Counted from the stretch's first letter, positions 9,412-18,336 are shown. The stretch: 64,000 nucleotides of DNA from Planctomycetales bacterium 10988 (GCA_009664345.1 CP043547.1:5546709-5610708); one strand, 5' to 3'. Notes: generated by a model from the letters alone, not told the origin. A program made the numbers and translations.

Positions 9412-10770
9412 ATGAAGAAATACTTCTATTTGTTTCAATGCACACTTGTCGCAGCGCTAGGGGGATTACTGTTTGGATTCGATACAGCAGTGATCTCCGG
9501 TGCGGAAGAAAAACTTCAATCTCTCTGGGAGCTAAGTAATTTTTGGCATGGCTTTACAACTGCGAGCGCATTAATTGGAACCATTGTTGGCTCTTTGATC
9601 GCAGGAAAACCGGCAGATCGCTTTGGCCGTCGCACGACTTTATTTGGCATTGCATTTTTATATTTATTTTCAGCCTTAGGAAGTGCATTGGCTTGGGATT
9701 GGTATTCGTTTGTATTATTCCGATTGATGGGAGGAATTGGAGTCGGGGGGGCTTCGGTTGTTTCTCCACTTTATATAGCTGAAACTTCACCTGCCAACAT
9801 CCGAGGACGGCTGGTAGCGCTTGTTCAATTTAATATTGTCTTTGGAATCTTGCTGGCTTACCTTTCCAACTTTTTTATAGATGCTTTAAAGCTTGGGGAG
9901 GTCGAGTGGAGATGGATGTTTGGAGTGGAGGCGTTTCCTGCTTTTCTATTTTTCCTTTTGTTACTTCTAACCCCGCGTAGTCCACGTTGGCTAGTGACTC
10001 AGAATCACCATGAAGAAGCCGAAGAGGTTCTGCTGAAGTTAGGAAATAGTAAGGAACAAACAGCTACGGAGTTAGCAGCAATTGAGCAATCGCTGAAAAT
10101 GGATCAACATCGCCTTGAAGAACCATTCTTTCAAAAGGTTTATGCCCAACCCATTTTCTTAGCGATCGCGATTGCCGCTTTCAATCAACTGTCAGGAATC
10201 AACGCGATTCTGTATTATTCAAAAAGAATCTTTGTCATGGCAGGAGCAGGCGACAGTGCAGCTTTGTTAAATTCTGTCGGGATTGGAATTGTCAATCTAT
10301 TGTTTACATCTCTGGCGATCTTTGTCATTGATTATATTGGTCGCAAGAAACTGATGATCGTCGGATCGATTGGATATATATTAAGTTTAAGTATCACCGC
10401 TTGGGCCTTTTTACAGTTTGACTCAGGGGAACAGGCCGAAGGGGTGGGAAGTCTCATCGTTCTTGGGAGCTTGATGCTCTTCATCGCCGCCCATGCTTTT
10501 GGACAAGGGGCAGTTATTTGGGTGTTTATTAGTGAAATTTTTCCGAATCGTGTCCGTGCCCGAGGTCAAGCGTTGGGAAGTTTTACTCACTGGGTGATGG
10601 CCGCGGTCATTTCATGGACGTTCCCACTTTTTGCGGATTTGACAGGTGGGTATATCTTTGCCTTTTATGCTTTAATGATGGTCTTTCAACTAATTTGGGT
10701 CATTTTTTATATGCCAGAAACAAAAGGAGTTCCACTCGAAGAAATCCAAAAGCGATTGGGAATCGAATGA
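9412..10770 (+). CDS. Sugar porter, major facilitator superfamily
   Basis: A 452-residue 12-TM transporter. Sugar-porter signatures are present: GGLLFGFDTAVISGAE at the N-terminus, GKPADRFGRR (loop 2-3 motif A), PLYIAETSPANIRGRLV, the RSPRWL motif after TM6, NQLSGINAILYY in TM7, and the C-terminal PETKGVPLEEI. The family imports hexoses or pentoses by proton symport. It lies 62 bp after a sulfatase gene on the same strand, so the two are probably co-transcribed and may take up sugar released from a sulfated glycan. AT-rich like the sulfatase before it. Confidence 0.9.
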   Translation: MKKYFYLFQCTLVAALGGLLFGFDTAVISGAEEKLQSLWELSNFWHGFTTASALIGTIVGSLIAGKPADRFGRRTTLFGIAFLYLFSALGSALAWDWYSFVLFRLMGGIGVGGASVVSPLYIAETSPANIRGRLVALVQFNIVFGILLAYLSNFFIDALKLGEVEWRWMFGVEAFPAFLFFLLLLLTPRSPRWLVTQNHHEEAEEVLLKLGNSKEQTATELAAIEQSLKMDQHRLEEPFFQKVYAQPIFLAIAIAAFNQLSGINAILYYSKRIFVMAGAGDSAALLNSVGIGIVNLLFTSLAIFVIDYIGRKKLMIVGSIGYILSLSITAWAFLQFDSGEQAEGVGSLIVLGSLMLFIAAHAFGQGAVIWVFISEIFPNRVRARGQALGSFTHWVMAAVISWTFPLFADLTGGYIFAFYALMMVFQLIWVIFYMPETKGVPLEEIQKRLGIE

Positions 10771-10884
10771 AACTCCATTTGTATATGAGCTAATTTCTGA
10801 CACTTTGATCTTATAAACTCAATTTTTATGACTCACTTGTTAATTTCAAGAAAGAGTGCAATTGGTTATTTTGTCCGCATGCGA

Positions 10885-11661
10885 TTAAGCTAGAGTATTT
10901 AGTCGAAGTGAAACCAATAAATCGTTCAGTTCTTCTTCCGCGGAGCTTTGTTCCGGAAGATGTGTCTTGTAGAACTCATCTTCCAATTCTTTCCGAAGGC
11001 GTTCGTATTCATGTTGATAGAATTCGAACTCGACCGCTTCTAGGGTTGCCTTTTCATGACCTAGAATTTTGCGATCGATTAATTCTGGAAGATAGGATAA
11101 TTTTGCATCTTCATTTAACGCGACGAGATTCGCTTCAATCCGACCGGTACGCATCAGATGAATTCCGGTAAGTAACACTCGAAATAAATAGAGTAAAGGC
11201 TTGACACGTGGAGGACTATCTTTCTGAAAGAGCTTCCATTGTGTTGCGGCAAACCCTAAATAGTGGTAAGCATGAAATTTCGTAATACAGCGAGAGGATA
11301 GGTCCTTGAGTTGATCGTGAACAGGTGATGTTGTCACAATCAACGGAGACATTAGTTGCTCCAAAACATAACCATTTTTCTTTAACATCATTCCCATAAA
11401 TTTCTTGATATCATGGGTAACTAAATCAATTTCCATCTTCTCTTTGATCTCACTTTTTTCAATGGTTTCCTTTCCACTTTTAAGTCCGATGCAATTTTCA
11501 ATAGGGAGGATGTGGATTCCTCTTAAATCGAAATCGGAATCCGGGGATGGAAATCCATACAAATGAGAACCGCTGACAGTTACAAATAACAAAGGATAAG
11601 GATGGTCCTCTACGGTTTGCTTTAGCACAGGATTTAAATGGAATTGTTCTTCAGTTTTCAT
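10885..11661 (-). CDS. RlaP-like nucleotidyltransferase (YcgL superfamily)
   Basis: A 258-residue predicted nucleotidyltransferase of the DNA polymerase beta superfamily. The active-site pattern G-S-x(2)-YG-x(5)-DSDFDLRG is seen at about residues 31-48 (GSHLYGFPSPDSDFDLRGIHI). A helical C-terminal half with a conserved YLGFAATQW stretch follows, as in COG3541/RlaP proteins. RlaP-type proteins are often encoded beside RNA ligases and are thought to work in RNA repair; no ligase is visible here. A paralogue lies 88 bp upstream on the same strand, so the pair probably forms an operon. Confidence 0.8.
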   Translation of the reverse strand: MKTEEQFHLNPVLKQTVEDHPYPLLFVTVSGSHLYGFPSPDSDFDLRGIHILPIENCIGLKSGKETIEKSEIKEKMEIDLVTHDIKKFMGMMLKKNGYVLEQLMSPLIVTTSPVHDQLKDLSSRCITKFHAYHYLGFAATQWKLFQKDSPPRVKPLLYLFRVLLTGIHLMRTGRIEANLVALNEDAKLSYLPELIDRKILGHEKATLEAVEFEFYQHEYERLRKELEDEFYKTHLPEQSSAEEELNDLLVSLRLNTLA

Positions 11662-11749
11662 GTTTTTGAAAGTTTGTAAAAATTATTGTCGAGAGCTCTT
11701 CAGTTCCAGCTACTTGTAAGAAAACCTTACTATTAATTTTGATGGAGTT

Positions 11750-12766
11750 TTAGGGTAAAGATTCTTGAATTGCTGCATTTCGTGCATAAATGAGAAAGCG
11801 ATTTGCTCGCTCGTAGTCTGGCCGATCTGGAAGGGATGACTTCTGAAACGCCGCATCAAACGCTGTTTGTAATTCTAGTCGCCATGCCTCTGTTTCTTCA
11901 AAAGTGACCGATCCATGTTTAATTGCCAGTAATCGATCTCGATGTTGATCCACACGAATTTTCATCTTTCCTTCTTTGAGTAAAAAGGTGCCGGAAAGAA
12001 GAAGTCGAAGCAGATGCATCACATGTTTCCAATTTATAGGTTTCTTTCGTTCTCTTCGTGATTGAATCTTTTTAAACTGGGAGGCGACATATCCACTGTA
12101 GGTCTGATAAACAAGCTTCGAAAGAAAGATCTCTTTAAGATCAAGAAGCTCTTCCATGAGCGGTGTCGCTCTTTCAATGTAAGAAGAATAGAGGCATTCC
12201 AAAATGTTCGGGTTCGCTTTCAATGCCATTACTAAAAATTTTTCTAACTCCCAATAAACTTCTTGCGTCTCATCACATTCAAGTTGTTCAGGTGCACCGG
12301 ATAGAGACCACTGTAATTCCGCTGGTGGTAAATAAATTCCTCGATAGTCTACATCGGATTCATCATCGTCCAATCCATAGGCCCTTGAACCAACAATACA
12401 GCGATAGATGATTCTTTGATAAAGTGGATGTTGCTGAAAGGAGCCGGTTTCCTCTCCAAGGCTCTCGGCAACACTATTTGAATGAGAAGTCCCCTTGTTT
12501 AATTCCTTCTCTTTAAATTTTGAAAGCATGACTACTTGGTTGAGAGGCAGGTAATGTTCAGAAGTGTCAGGAAATTTAACAAGATACTGTTCTCTTGTGT
12601 TCTTCGGTGATCTGACAACGATCCCGATTGCCCCGGTGGGAAAAAGAATTTTATCCTTGGGATTCTTTATAGCGACGAGCGTTACAACGATGGTTCCAGT
12701 TTGTAGAAACTGCACTGGCTTATTATTGAATGGATCTTGATCCATTTTCCCTAACCTCCTTGGCAA
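11750..12766 (-). CDS. RlaP-like nucleotidyltransferase with N-terminal beta-barrel domain
   Basis: A 338-residue relative of the downstream gene. The N-terminal ~80 residues (TGTIVVTLVAIKNPKDKILFPTGAIGIVVRSP) look like a small SH3-like beta-barrel absent from the neighbour. The nucleotidyltransferase site follows as YRCIVGSRAYGLDDDESDVDYRGIYLPP, with both metal-binding Asp residues, and then the helical YSGYVASQFKKIQSRRER region. It is first gene of a probable two-gene operon. RNA-repair nucleotidyl transfer is an inference from the family; the substrate is unknown. Confidence 0.8.
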   Translation of the reverse strand: MPRRLGKMDQDPFNNKPVQFLQTGTIVVTLVAIKNPKDKILFPTGAIGIVVRSPKNTREQYLVKFPDTSEHYLPLNQVVMLSKFKEKELNKGTSHSNSVAESLGEETGSFQQHPLYQRIIYRCIVGSRAYGLDDDESDVDYRGIYLPPAELQWSLSGAPEQLECDETQEVYWELEKFLVMALKANPNILECLYSSYIERATPLMEELLDLKEIFLSKLVYQTYSGYVASQFKKIQSRRERKKPINWKHVMHLLRLLLSGTFLLKEGKMKIRVDQHRDRLLAIKHGSVTFEETEAWRLELQTAFDAAFQKSSLPDRPDYERANRFLIYARNAAIQESLP

Positions 12767-12859
12767 GCAAGATTCCTTTTCTCTTCACCTCAATTAGACA
12801 CTTCTTCTAATTCATAGTTCGCTTGTATCCCAAAATCTTCCCAGGATTTGCAAAAGAAA

Positions 12860-12882
12860 AGCCTGCTATGATCTAGCAGGCT
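12860..12882 (-). terminator. Rho-independent terminator of the MFS gene
   Basis: AGCCTGCTA and TAGCAGGCT form a 9-bp stem with a short loop. On the minus strand the stem is followed by TTTTCTTTT, and it sits about 40 bp past the stop of the transporter gene at 12919. Confidence 0.75.
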
Positions 12883-12918
12883 CCAGGTACTTTTCGTTTT
12901 AAGAAAGCTAGTCTCAGC

Positions 12919-14190
12919 TTAGTTACTTGGTGGGGCTTGTGGATCGGGGTTTTCCAGGACAGGGTCTGGAAGTTCTTCTACTTTCTGACTGGCAACTTTG
13001 TCATGGAAACCAATCCAGAAGAGAATCAAGGTCACCAATGCCATCCCGGCTGGCCAGAGCCAAATGGAAACCCAATCATGAGGAGCGTCAGCAGTAGCAC
13101 CTGGATAAGCATCGACAATCCGGCCACTTACCAATGTTCCCACAGCCATTCCCAAGCCTAAAGTAACAAAAGCGATGAAGCTTTGGGCACTCGCTCGGAG
13201 GTGTTCCGGAGCTTTTCGATCAACGTACAGCTGACTTGCAACAAAGAAAAAGTCGTAACAGATTCCATGTAAAATTAAACCTAATACAATAAAGACATAC
13301 TTTCCTGTCCCTTCCGCGGCGAAAGGAAGATCACTTCCTGCAAAACATCCATAACGCAAGAGCCAGGCAAGCATCCCCAGGGCGAGCATTTTCTTCGCAC
13401 CCAACCGAATAATAAACCAAGGCATTGCCAGCATGAATCCAATTTCAGACCATTGCCCTAAGGTCATCAAAGCCGTTGCGGATTCGATCTGTAATTCCTT
13501 TAAAAAAGCATTGGCGAAATTATAGTAAAAGGCCAAAGGAATACAGATTACGAAACAGGCTAAGGTAAAGACTGCGAAAGACCGCTCTGCTAATAGAGAG
13601 AGTGCATCTAAGCCGAAAACACTACCGACATTTTCTTCATTCGTCTCTGGAGGAGTATGGGGGAGCAAGAGAGAAAAGATTGCCAACACGCCCGATCCAC
13701 CTGCGGCGAGATAGAAGAAATACTCGTTCCCTTCGCCGATTAAAAAGCTATAAGCAAGGCCAGACGCAATCCATCCAATCGTACCCATCACCCGAATCCA
13801 AGGGAATTCCGCATCAGGGTCTTTAATATTTCGTAGCGAAATAGAGTTAGAAAGTGCCAGCGTCGGCATATAACAAAATGAGTAGCCCAACATAATCAGA
13901 AAGAGAGGCGTAAAGTCTGTCACCATGGCAGCACTCGCCAGGAGAATGGCACCAACCCCATGCAACACGGCCAACATCTTCTCCGTCGCAAAATAGCGAT
14001 CGGCGATGTAGCCAATAAAGAGTGGAGCGATCATTGCTCCGATGGCTGTCGTTAAATAAATCCAAGCAATCTGAGAACCAGCATATTGTAAGTTTTCGGT
14101 AAGATACCCACCGGCGGGAACGGCCCAGGCCCCCCAAATAAAATATTGCAGAAACATCATCGCACGCAAGCGACCCGTGATGAACGTCAT
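12919..14190 (-). CDS. MFS transporter, nucleoside permease-like (NupG-type)
   Basis: A 423-residue membrane protein with 12 predicted helices, beginning RLRAMMFLQYFIWGAWAVPAGGYLTENL and containing IGYIADRYFATEKMLAVLHG in the loop after TM2. Both resemble nucleoside:H+ symporters of the NupG/XapB group. The C-terminus is short and polar. It is monocistronic: the next minus-strand gene is beyond a tRNA, and a terminator follows at 12860-12882. The substrate assignment is tentative because the planctomycete branch of this group is poorly characterised. Confidence 0.75.
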   Translation of the reverse strand: MTFITGRLRAMMFLQYFIWGAWAVPAGGYLTENLQYAGSQIAWIYLTTAIGAMIAPLFIGYIADRYFATEKMLAVLHGVGAILLASAAMVTDFTPLFLIMLGYSFCYMPTLALSNSISLRNIKDPDAEFPWIRVMGTIGWIASGLAYSFLIGEGNEYFFYLAAGGSGVLAIFSLLLPHTPPETNEENVGSVFGLDALSLLAERSFAVFTLACFVICIPLAFYYNFANAFLKELQIESATALMTLGQWSEIGFMLAMPWFIIRLGAKKMLALGMLAWLLRYGCFAGSDLPFAAEGTGKYVFIVLGLILHGICYDFFFVASQLYVDRKAPEHLRASAQSFIAFVTLGLGMAVGTLVSGRIVDAYPGATADAPHDWVSIWLWPAGMALVTLILFWIGFHDKVASQKVEELPDPVLENPDPQAPPSN

Positions 14191-14516
14191 CGTAAACCCA
14201 ATCGTTGATCATTCTAGTGAAAACGTATTTTAGAGTTATGATCAAAAACCTTGAGAGCCACTTTTTCCGAGTGCCGAACGATACTTGCCGGGTTTTGACC
14301 ACTGGCTCTTAGGCTGAACGTTCAGCCCTTGTTGATAAATCCGGGTCCATTCTAATGTTAGGAGAGAAAGAGAACTAGAATCGCCATTGGGTTAAATTCG
14401 CTTTCCTGCTGAAAATTCTCGCTGGCCCCGTTTTCAAACCCGGCACAATCGATTAAAATTCTTTTTCAACAAGCGGGAACCTTCTAAGTTCCCGAATTGT
14501 CCATGCTGATAGAAAT

Positions 14517-14589
14517 GGGGCGGTAGCTCAGTTGGGAGAGCGCTGCGTTCGCAATGCAGAGGTCGGGAGTTCGAATCTCCTTCGCTCCA
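14517..14589 (+). tRNA. tRNA-Ala (anticodon CGC)
   Basis: This 73-nt cloverleaf has a 7-bp acceptor stem (GGGGCGG with TCGCTCC), D-loop TAGCTCAGTTGGGAGAGC, anticodon arm CTGCG-TTCGCAA-TGCAG reading CGC, and T-arm GGGAGTTCGAATCTCC. The G3-U70 pair, the alanine identity element, is present. No CCA is encoded. Mobile-looking DNA begins just downstream. Confidence 0.95.
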
Positions 14590-14655
14590 CTTGTAAGTCA
14601 AATAATGACAATACCTTACGTCATTTCCTGGTGATACCCTTTTCTTGTTTCTCTC

Positions 14656-14715
14656 CGAGATACCTTTTGTGATACCCTCGGAGATACCTTTGGGACGAGA
14701 TTGGGGTAAATTATT
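14656..14715 (+). repeat. GATACC element, left copy (inverted partner at 46983-47036)
   Basis: TCCGAGATACCTTTTGTGA, then TACC, a second CGGAGATACCTTT and finally GATTGGGGTAAATT. The reverse complement of 46983-47036 has the same order: CCGGAGATACCTTCGGTGA, TACC, then TTTTGGGGTAATTT. The left copy carries about 12 extra bases because the GGAGATACC unit is doubled. Confidence 0.65.
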
Positions 14716-15051
14716 CTTTCCATATCAAGAGATCCTTCCTCCCGTCGCTCAAAGTTTCTTTCTCAGAGCCTCCTTTTCCTTTCTGCGACAGTCCAACCAA
14801 GCCTGCGGAACCTCAATCTCAGCTGAAGTCTTGGCCCTTCTATAAGGCATATCCTTCCGCATTCATCAAGAGCGACCTTCTCTTCTCATACATTATTGTG
14901 ATCTCTTTGACCCCCCTTTGCCCTCTGTTATCAATTCTGATCAATACATTTTGGAATACCGTATCGATCTAGCATGCTAAATAATGGCCAAAAAAGGGGC
15001 ATAATAGATAGAGAGACCGATTAGCGATGCTGACTAGTTTTTACGAGGAAA

Positions 15052-15097
15052 GGCCTCGATTTGATCTTCTAATAGGGATCATGTCGAGGCTTTTTTT
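15052..15097 (+). terminator. Hairpin plus T7 upstream of DUF1257 gene
   Basis: GCCTCGAT-TTGATC and GATCATGTCGAGGC form a long, slightly imperfect stem, followed by seven T residues. It insulates cluster copy 1 from upstream transcription or acts as an attenuator for the gene starting at 15150. Confidence 0.7.
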
Positions 15098-15149
15098 GTG
15101 TTTAGTGGTGAGCTTGTTATTTAAGTCAACTGAAACAAAGGAGAAGGGA

Positions 15150-15518
15150 ATGTCGCACATTGTGGAAATTCAAACGGAAGTTCGAGATGTGAATGCGTTG
15201 CGGGCGGCGTGTGAACGGTTGCGTTTACCGCTGCCTACTGAGGGGAAGTTCAAGTTGTTTAGTGGGGATGTGGAAGGTTTGGGGGTGGAACTGCCAGGGT
15301 GGCGATACCCGGTTGTTTATAACTTGGCTAGCGGAGAGTGCCGGTATGATCACTTCAATGGCAGGTGGGGTGATCCGCAGGAGCTTGACCGCTTGCTACA
15401 AAGGTATGCGGTAGAGAAAGCGAAATTGGAGGCGAGAAATCGTGGCCATCTTGCTACCGAACAGCTGCTGGCGGATGGCTCGATCAAGGTGAACGTGAGC
15501 ATGGGAGGTGCCGCATGA
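15150..15518 (+). CDS. DUF1257 family protein (cluster copy 1)
   Basis: A 122-residue protein of the DUF1257 (Ycf35-like) family; function unknown. The start ATG at 15150 follows GGAGAAGGG and begins MSHIVEIQTEVRD. The conserved VYDLASGECRYDHFNGRWGDPQELDRLLQRY stretch is present (Y-N-L in this copy). Its stop overlaps the next ATG by four bases (ATGA), so it is translationally coupled to the DUF2997 gene. A nearly identical paralogue lies at 49768-50136. In other bacteria this family also travels with DUF2997 proteins and AAA ATPases, as here. Confidence 0.85.
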   Translation: MSHIVEIQTEVRDVNALRAACERLRLPLPTEGKFKLFSGDVEGLGVELPGWRYPVVYNLASGECRYDHFNGRWGDPQELDRLLQRYAVEKAKLEARNRGHLATEQLLADGSIKVNVSMGGAA

Positions 15519-15709
15519 GGAAAGTGATTGAAGTCATCGTCTCGCCGCAAGGGCAAAGTCGGATCGAGACCAAAGGTTTTACTGGAGATGAATGTCGAGA
15601 GGCTAGTGAATTTTTAGAGAAAGGTCTCGGCAAGACACACAGTGAAAAGTTGACAGCCGAGTTTTATACATCGCAAGTAAATGAACTTCGGCAACAACAG
15701 CGTGGTTAG
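15515..15709 (+). CDS. DUF2997 family protein (cluster copy 1)
   Basis: A 64-residue protein beginning MRKVIEVIVSPQGQSRIETKGF, a clear DUF2997 pattern in which the strand-turn-strand start is followed by GxxCREASxFLEKGLG. It overlaps the DUF1257 gene by 4 bp and is followed by a terminator. The function is unknown; the constant pairing with DUF1257 suggests the two proteins act together. The paralogue at 50133-50327 differs at only a handful of residues. Confidence 0.8.
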   Translation: MRKVIEVIVSPQGQSRIETKGFTGDECREASEFLEKGLGKTHSEKLTAEFYTSQVNELRQQQRG

Positions 15710-15745
15710 ATCGATTACTTAAAGACATTGTTTCTATTTATAGGG

Positions 15746-15767
15746 GCCGCCTTCGGGCGGCTTTTTT
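15746..15767 (+). terminator. Rho-independent terminator
   Basis: GCCGCC-TTCG-GGCGGC followed by six T residues, 36 bp after the DUF2997 stop and 27 bp before the ATPase start. The equivalent hairpin in cluster copy 2 is at 50364-50387, so this layout is conserved between the copies. Confidence 0.85.
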
Positions 15768-15793
15768 ATTTACTAACACTTCATGGTGAAAAG

Positions 15794-17284
15794 ATGACAC
15801 TTGCAGAACAACTGTCAGAATATGTGAGGGCGTGCTTTACCGGAATCTGGATCGAGTCGCATGAGCATGCCGATGCCTTGAGCGAAATGGCGGAACTCTG
15901 TCGAGAGGAAGGATGGCAGTTTGGTTCTTGGAATATCGAATCGGGGTTGAGGGTCGCTGGGCAGAGTACGGAGGAAACGAATAGTATTGATCCTCTGTCG
16001 GCGATTCGCTCGGTGAATGCAATGTCCACTCCCGAGGGAACAGCGATCTTGGTGCTGGAGAATTTTCATCGATTTCTGCAATCGGCGGAGATCGTGCAGG
16101 CCTTGAGCAGGCAGATTCTTTTAGGGAAGCAGAATCGAACGATCCTGGTGATTCTTTCGCCTCTTGTTCAGCTGCCGGTGGAACTGGAAAAGATGTTTGT
16201 GGTTTTATCACATGCTTTGCCGGGCCGAGAGCAACTCGACGAGATTGCTCAAGGGATCGCTACCGAAGAGGGGGAATATCCCGAAGGTCGCGATCGCGAA
16301 CGGATTCTGGATGCTGCTTCTGGCTTAACAAGGCTCGAAGCAGAGAACGCTTTCAGCCTTTCATTAGTACGTGAAGGTAGCATCGAGGCGGAGACCATTT
16401 GGGAGCTGAAAGCACAAACTCTCAAGAAGTGCGGTGCGTTGTCTCTTTGTCGTAGTGAGGAAAACTTCGAGAGTCTCGGAGGGCTGGGGGCACTAAAAAC
16501 CTTTTGTCGTAGGTCACTCTTGCAACCGAGCCGTGCGAATCCCCACAAGCGAGCCAAGGGAGTTTTGTTGCTCGGGGTCCCTGGCGTTGGAAAAAGTGCT
16601 TTTTGCCGTTCTTTAGGTAAGGAAGTCGGACGTCCAACGATCACACTGGACGTCGGGAGTCTCTATGGTTCTCTGGTCGGAGAAACCGAAAGGAAAATCC
16701 GACAAGCCCTGGTCACCATTGATGCGATGGAACCGTCGATCGTTTTGTTGGATGAAATTGAAAAGGCCTTCAGTGGTCTGGGAAGTTCCGGGCAAACCGA
16801 TAGCGGGGTTTCTTCTCGGTTATTTGGTACTTTCTTGCAATGGCTTTCGGATCACGAGAGCGATGTTTATGTTGTTGCTTCCTGCAATGATATCTCAAAA
16901 CTACCGCCGGAGTTTTCTAGAAGTGAACGCTGGGACGGTTTGTTCTTTCTCGATTTGCCTGGCCGAGATGAGAAAGACCTCATCTGGGAACTTTATCGTT
17001 CACAGTATGAAATGGATCCAAACCAGCAGCTGCCGAGCGATGATCTTTTCACCGGGGCCGAGATCAAAGCGACTTGCCGACTGGCGGCTCTGCTTGATTT
17101 GCCGCTGTCGCAGGCCGTGCAAAATGTCGTCCCCGTAGCGGTGACGGCGTCGGAATCCATCGAACGATTACGCAACTGGGCCAGTGGAAGATGTCTCGAT
17201 GCCAGTCAGCCGGGGATTTATCGGTGTATGCCCAACCACAGCCAATCGACACGCTCTATTTCGCGAACCCCTTCCAACAACTAA
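15794..17284 (+). CDS. AAA family ATPase, Ycf46-like (cluster copy 1)
   Basis: A 496-residue ATPase. The N-terminal ~250 residues (TLAEQLSEYVRACFTGIWIESHEHADALSEMAELC) match the Ycf46-type arrangement. The AAA module follows with Walker A GVPGVGKSAFC near residue 260, Walker B SIVLLDEIEKAF, and a VVASCNDISKLPPEFSRSERWDGLFFLDLPGRDEK sensor/arginine region. The start at 15794 follows GGTGAAAAG and matches the start of copy 2 at 50411; the frame is open upstream to 15728. It probably remodels a protein partner, perhaps the DUF1257/DUF2997 products. The paralogue at 50411-51901 is about 93% identical by eye. Confidence 0.85.
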   Translation: MTLAEQLSEYVRACFTGIWIESHEHADALSEMAELCREEGWQFGSWNIESGLRVAGQSTEETNSIDPLSAIRSVNAMSTPEGTAILVLENFHRFLQSAEIVQALSRQILLGKQNRTILVILSPLVQLPVELEKMFVVLSHALPGREQLDEIAQGIATEEGEYPEGRDRERILDAASGLTRLEAENAFSLSLVREGSIEAETIWELKAQTLKKCGALSLCRSEENFESLGGLGALKTFCRRSLLQPSRANPHKRAKGVLLLGVPGVGKSAFCRSLGKEVGRPTITLDVGSLYGSLVGETERKIRQALVTIDAMEPSIVLLDEIEKAFSGLGSSGQTDSGVSSRLFGTFLQWLSDHESDVYVVASCNDISKLPPEFSRSERWDGLFFLDLPGRDEKDLIWELYRSQYEMDPNQQLPSDDLFTGAEIKATCRLAALLDLPLSQAVQNVVPVAVTASESIERLRNWASGRCLDASQPGIYRCMPNHSQSTRSISRTPSNN

Positions 17285-17321
17285 GCGTAACCGTTTGTAA
17301 ATTGCAAAAGTACTTTTTAGA

Positions 17322-17366
17322 AGCCGGTGAAGAATCCTCCTCGATTCCTCACCGGTTTTTTCTTTT
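17322..17366 (+). terminator. Rho-independent terminator
   Basis: CCGGTGAAGAATC pairs with GATTCCTCACCGG, followed by TTTTTTCTTTTT. It lies between the ATPase stop and the next start codon (17382). Confidence 0.85.
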
Positions 17367-17381
17367 TCAGGAGTATCCACA

Positions 17382-18326
17382 ATGAGCACGACCCTCAACG
17401 AAACCACCAGCACGGTAAGCATCACCCCTAGCGAACGGATGCAAGCGACGATGGCGGCTGCCCGCGTCCGGTTCACTTGGCTCGGCGTCCGCAAATCATT
17501 GAACACGCAGCAGAAGAAGCGGGCAGCTGATTCCTTCGGTGCCGAGGGGAGTTTTCTCTCGGCCAACAAGAAGCTGATCGATACTTCGCATCCGGCCTAC
17601 AAGGCGGTGACCGCGATCCGCAGCCGAGCGGTGCATTATTGGAAGAGCATTTCCTTGCCATTCCCCGAGCCGGGCCTTCGCCTGATTCGGCAAACTGCGA
17701 TCGATGAGTTCGATTACCGGATGTCGGAATATCGGGGCGACCTTGAGGAAGCGGTAGCGGAACTCGATCAACATTATGAAGAGTTGCGAAGTGCGGCACA
17801 GAGGCGTTTGGGCGAGCTTTTCAATTCGGCGGACTATCCTCCCTCCTTGATCGGGATGTTTGCCATTGAACACGACTATCCCTCGGTCGAGCCGCCAGCC
17901 TACTTGCGACAGCTGAATTCGGCATTGTATACGCAGGAATGTCAGCGAATGCAGTCACGATTCGAAGAAGCCGTTCAATTCGCGGAACAGGCCTTCATCG
18001 AAGAATTGTCGAAATTGGTGGAGCATCTGCACGAGCGATTGAGCGGGCAGGTCGATGGCAAGCCGAAGGTTTTTCGTGATTCAGCGGTAACGAACTTCAC
18101 CGAATTCTTCGATCGCTTCCGCAGTTTGAGCGTCAGGTCCAATGAGGAACTTGATGCCTTCGTCGCACAGGCCCAAAGCATTCTGCGAGGGGTACAACCG
18201 CATCAGCTGCGAGACAATGATTCTTTGCGTGATCGCATTGCCGGGCAATTGTCCGAAGTTCGCGGCTCGCTCGATGATCTGTTGGTTGATCGTCCTCGGC
18301 GAAACATTCTCCGCAAACCCCGCTAA
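17382..18326 (+). CDS. Conserved hypothetical protein (cluster copy 1)
   Basis: A 314-residue, mostly helical protein that I cannot assign to a named family. It is soluble, with no signal or TM segment, and has heptad-like stretches (EEAVAELDQHYEELRSAAQRRLGEL). The start follows CAGGAG. The paralogue at 52506-53456 is collinear with conserved cores FTWLGVRKSLNTQQKKRAADSFGAEG and SLDDLLVDRPRRNILRKPR. A small gene follows after 10 bp in both copies, so the group behaves as a conserved block. Confidence 0.75.
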   Translation: MSTTLNETTSTVSITPSERMQATMAAARVRFTWLGVRKSLNTQQKKRAADSFGAEGSFLSANKKLIDTSHPAYKAVTAIRSRAVHYWKSISLPFPEPGLRLIRQTAIDEFDYRMSEYRGDLEEAVAELDQHYEELRSAAQRRLGELFNSADYPPSLIGMFAIEHDYPSVEPPAYLRQLNSALYTQECQRMQSRFEEAVQFAEQAFIEELSKLVEHLHERLSGQVDGKPKVFRDSAVTNFTEFFDRFRSLSVRSNEELDAFVAQAQSILRGVQPHQLRDNDSLRDRIAGQLSEVRGSLDDLLVDRPRRNILRKPR

Positions 18327-18336
18327 CTTCGAGGAA

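Larger units (their letters stand above)
14590..15149. other. Gene-free boundary region after tRNA-Ala
   Basis: I see no convincing gene in these 560 bp. The region contains a GATACC-rich element at 14656-14715 that reappears inverted at 46983-47036, and a hairpin with a T-run at 15052-15097. It marks the change from core-like to mobile-looking DNA. Confidence 0.6.

Noticed and set aside
14517-14589. tRNA-Ala as phage/island attachment site
   Set aside because: I looked for a second copy of the tRNA 3' end (GTTCGAATCTCCTTCGCTCC) at the right side of the mobile region and found none within the window; the other end could lie outside.
14645-14845. 66-residue frame after tRNA-Ala
   Set aside because: It lies across the GATACC element and has an unlikely composition; no support.
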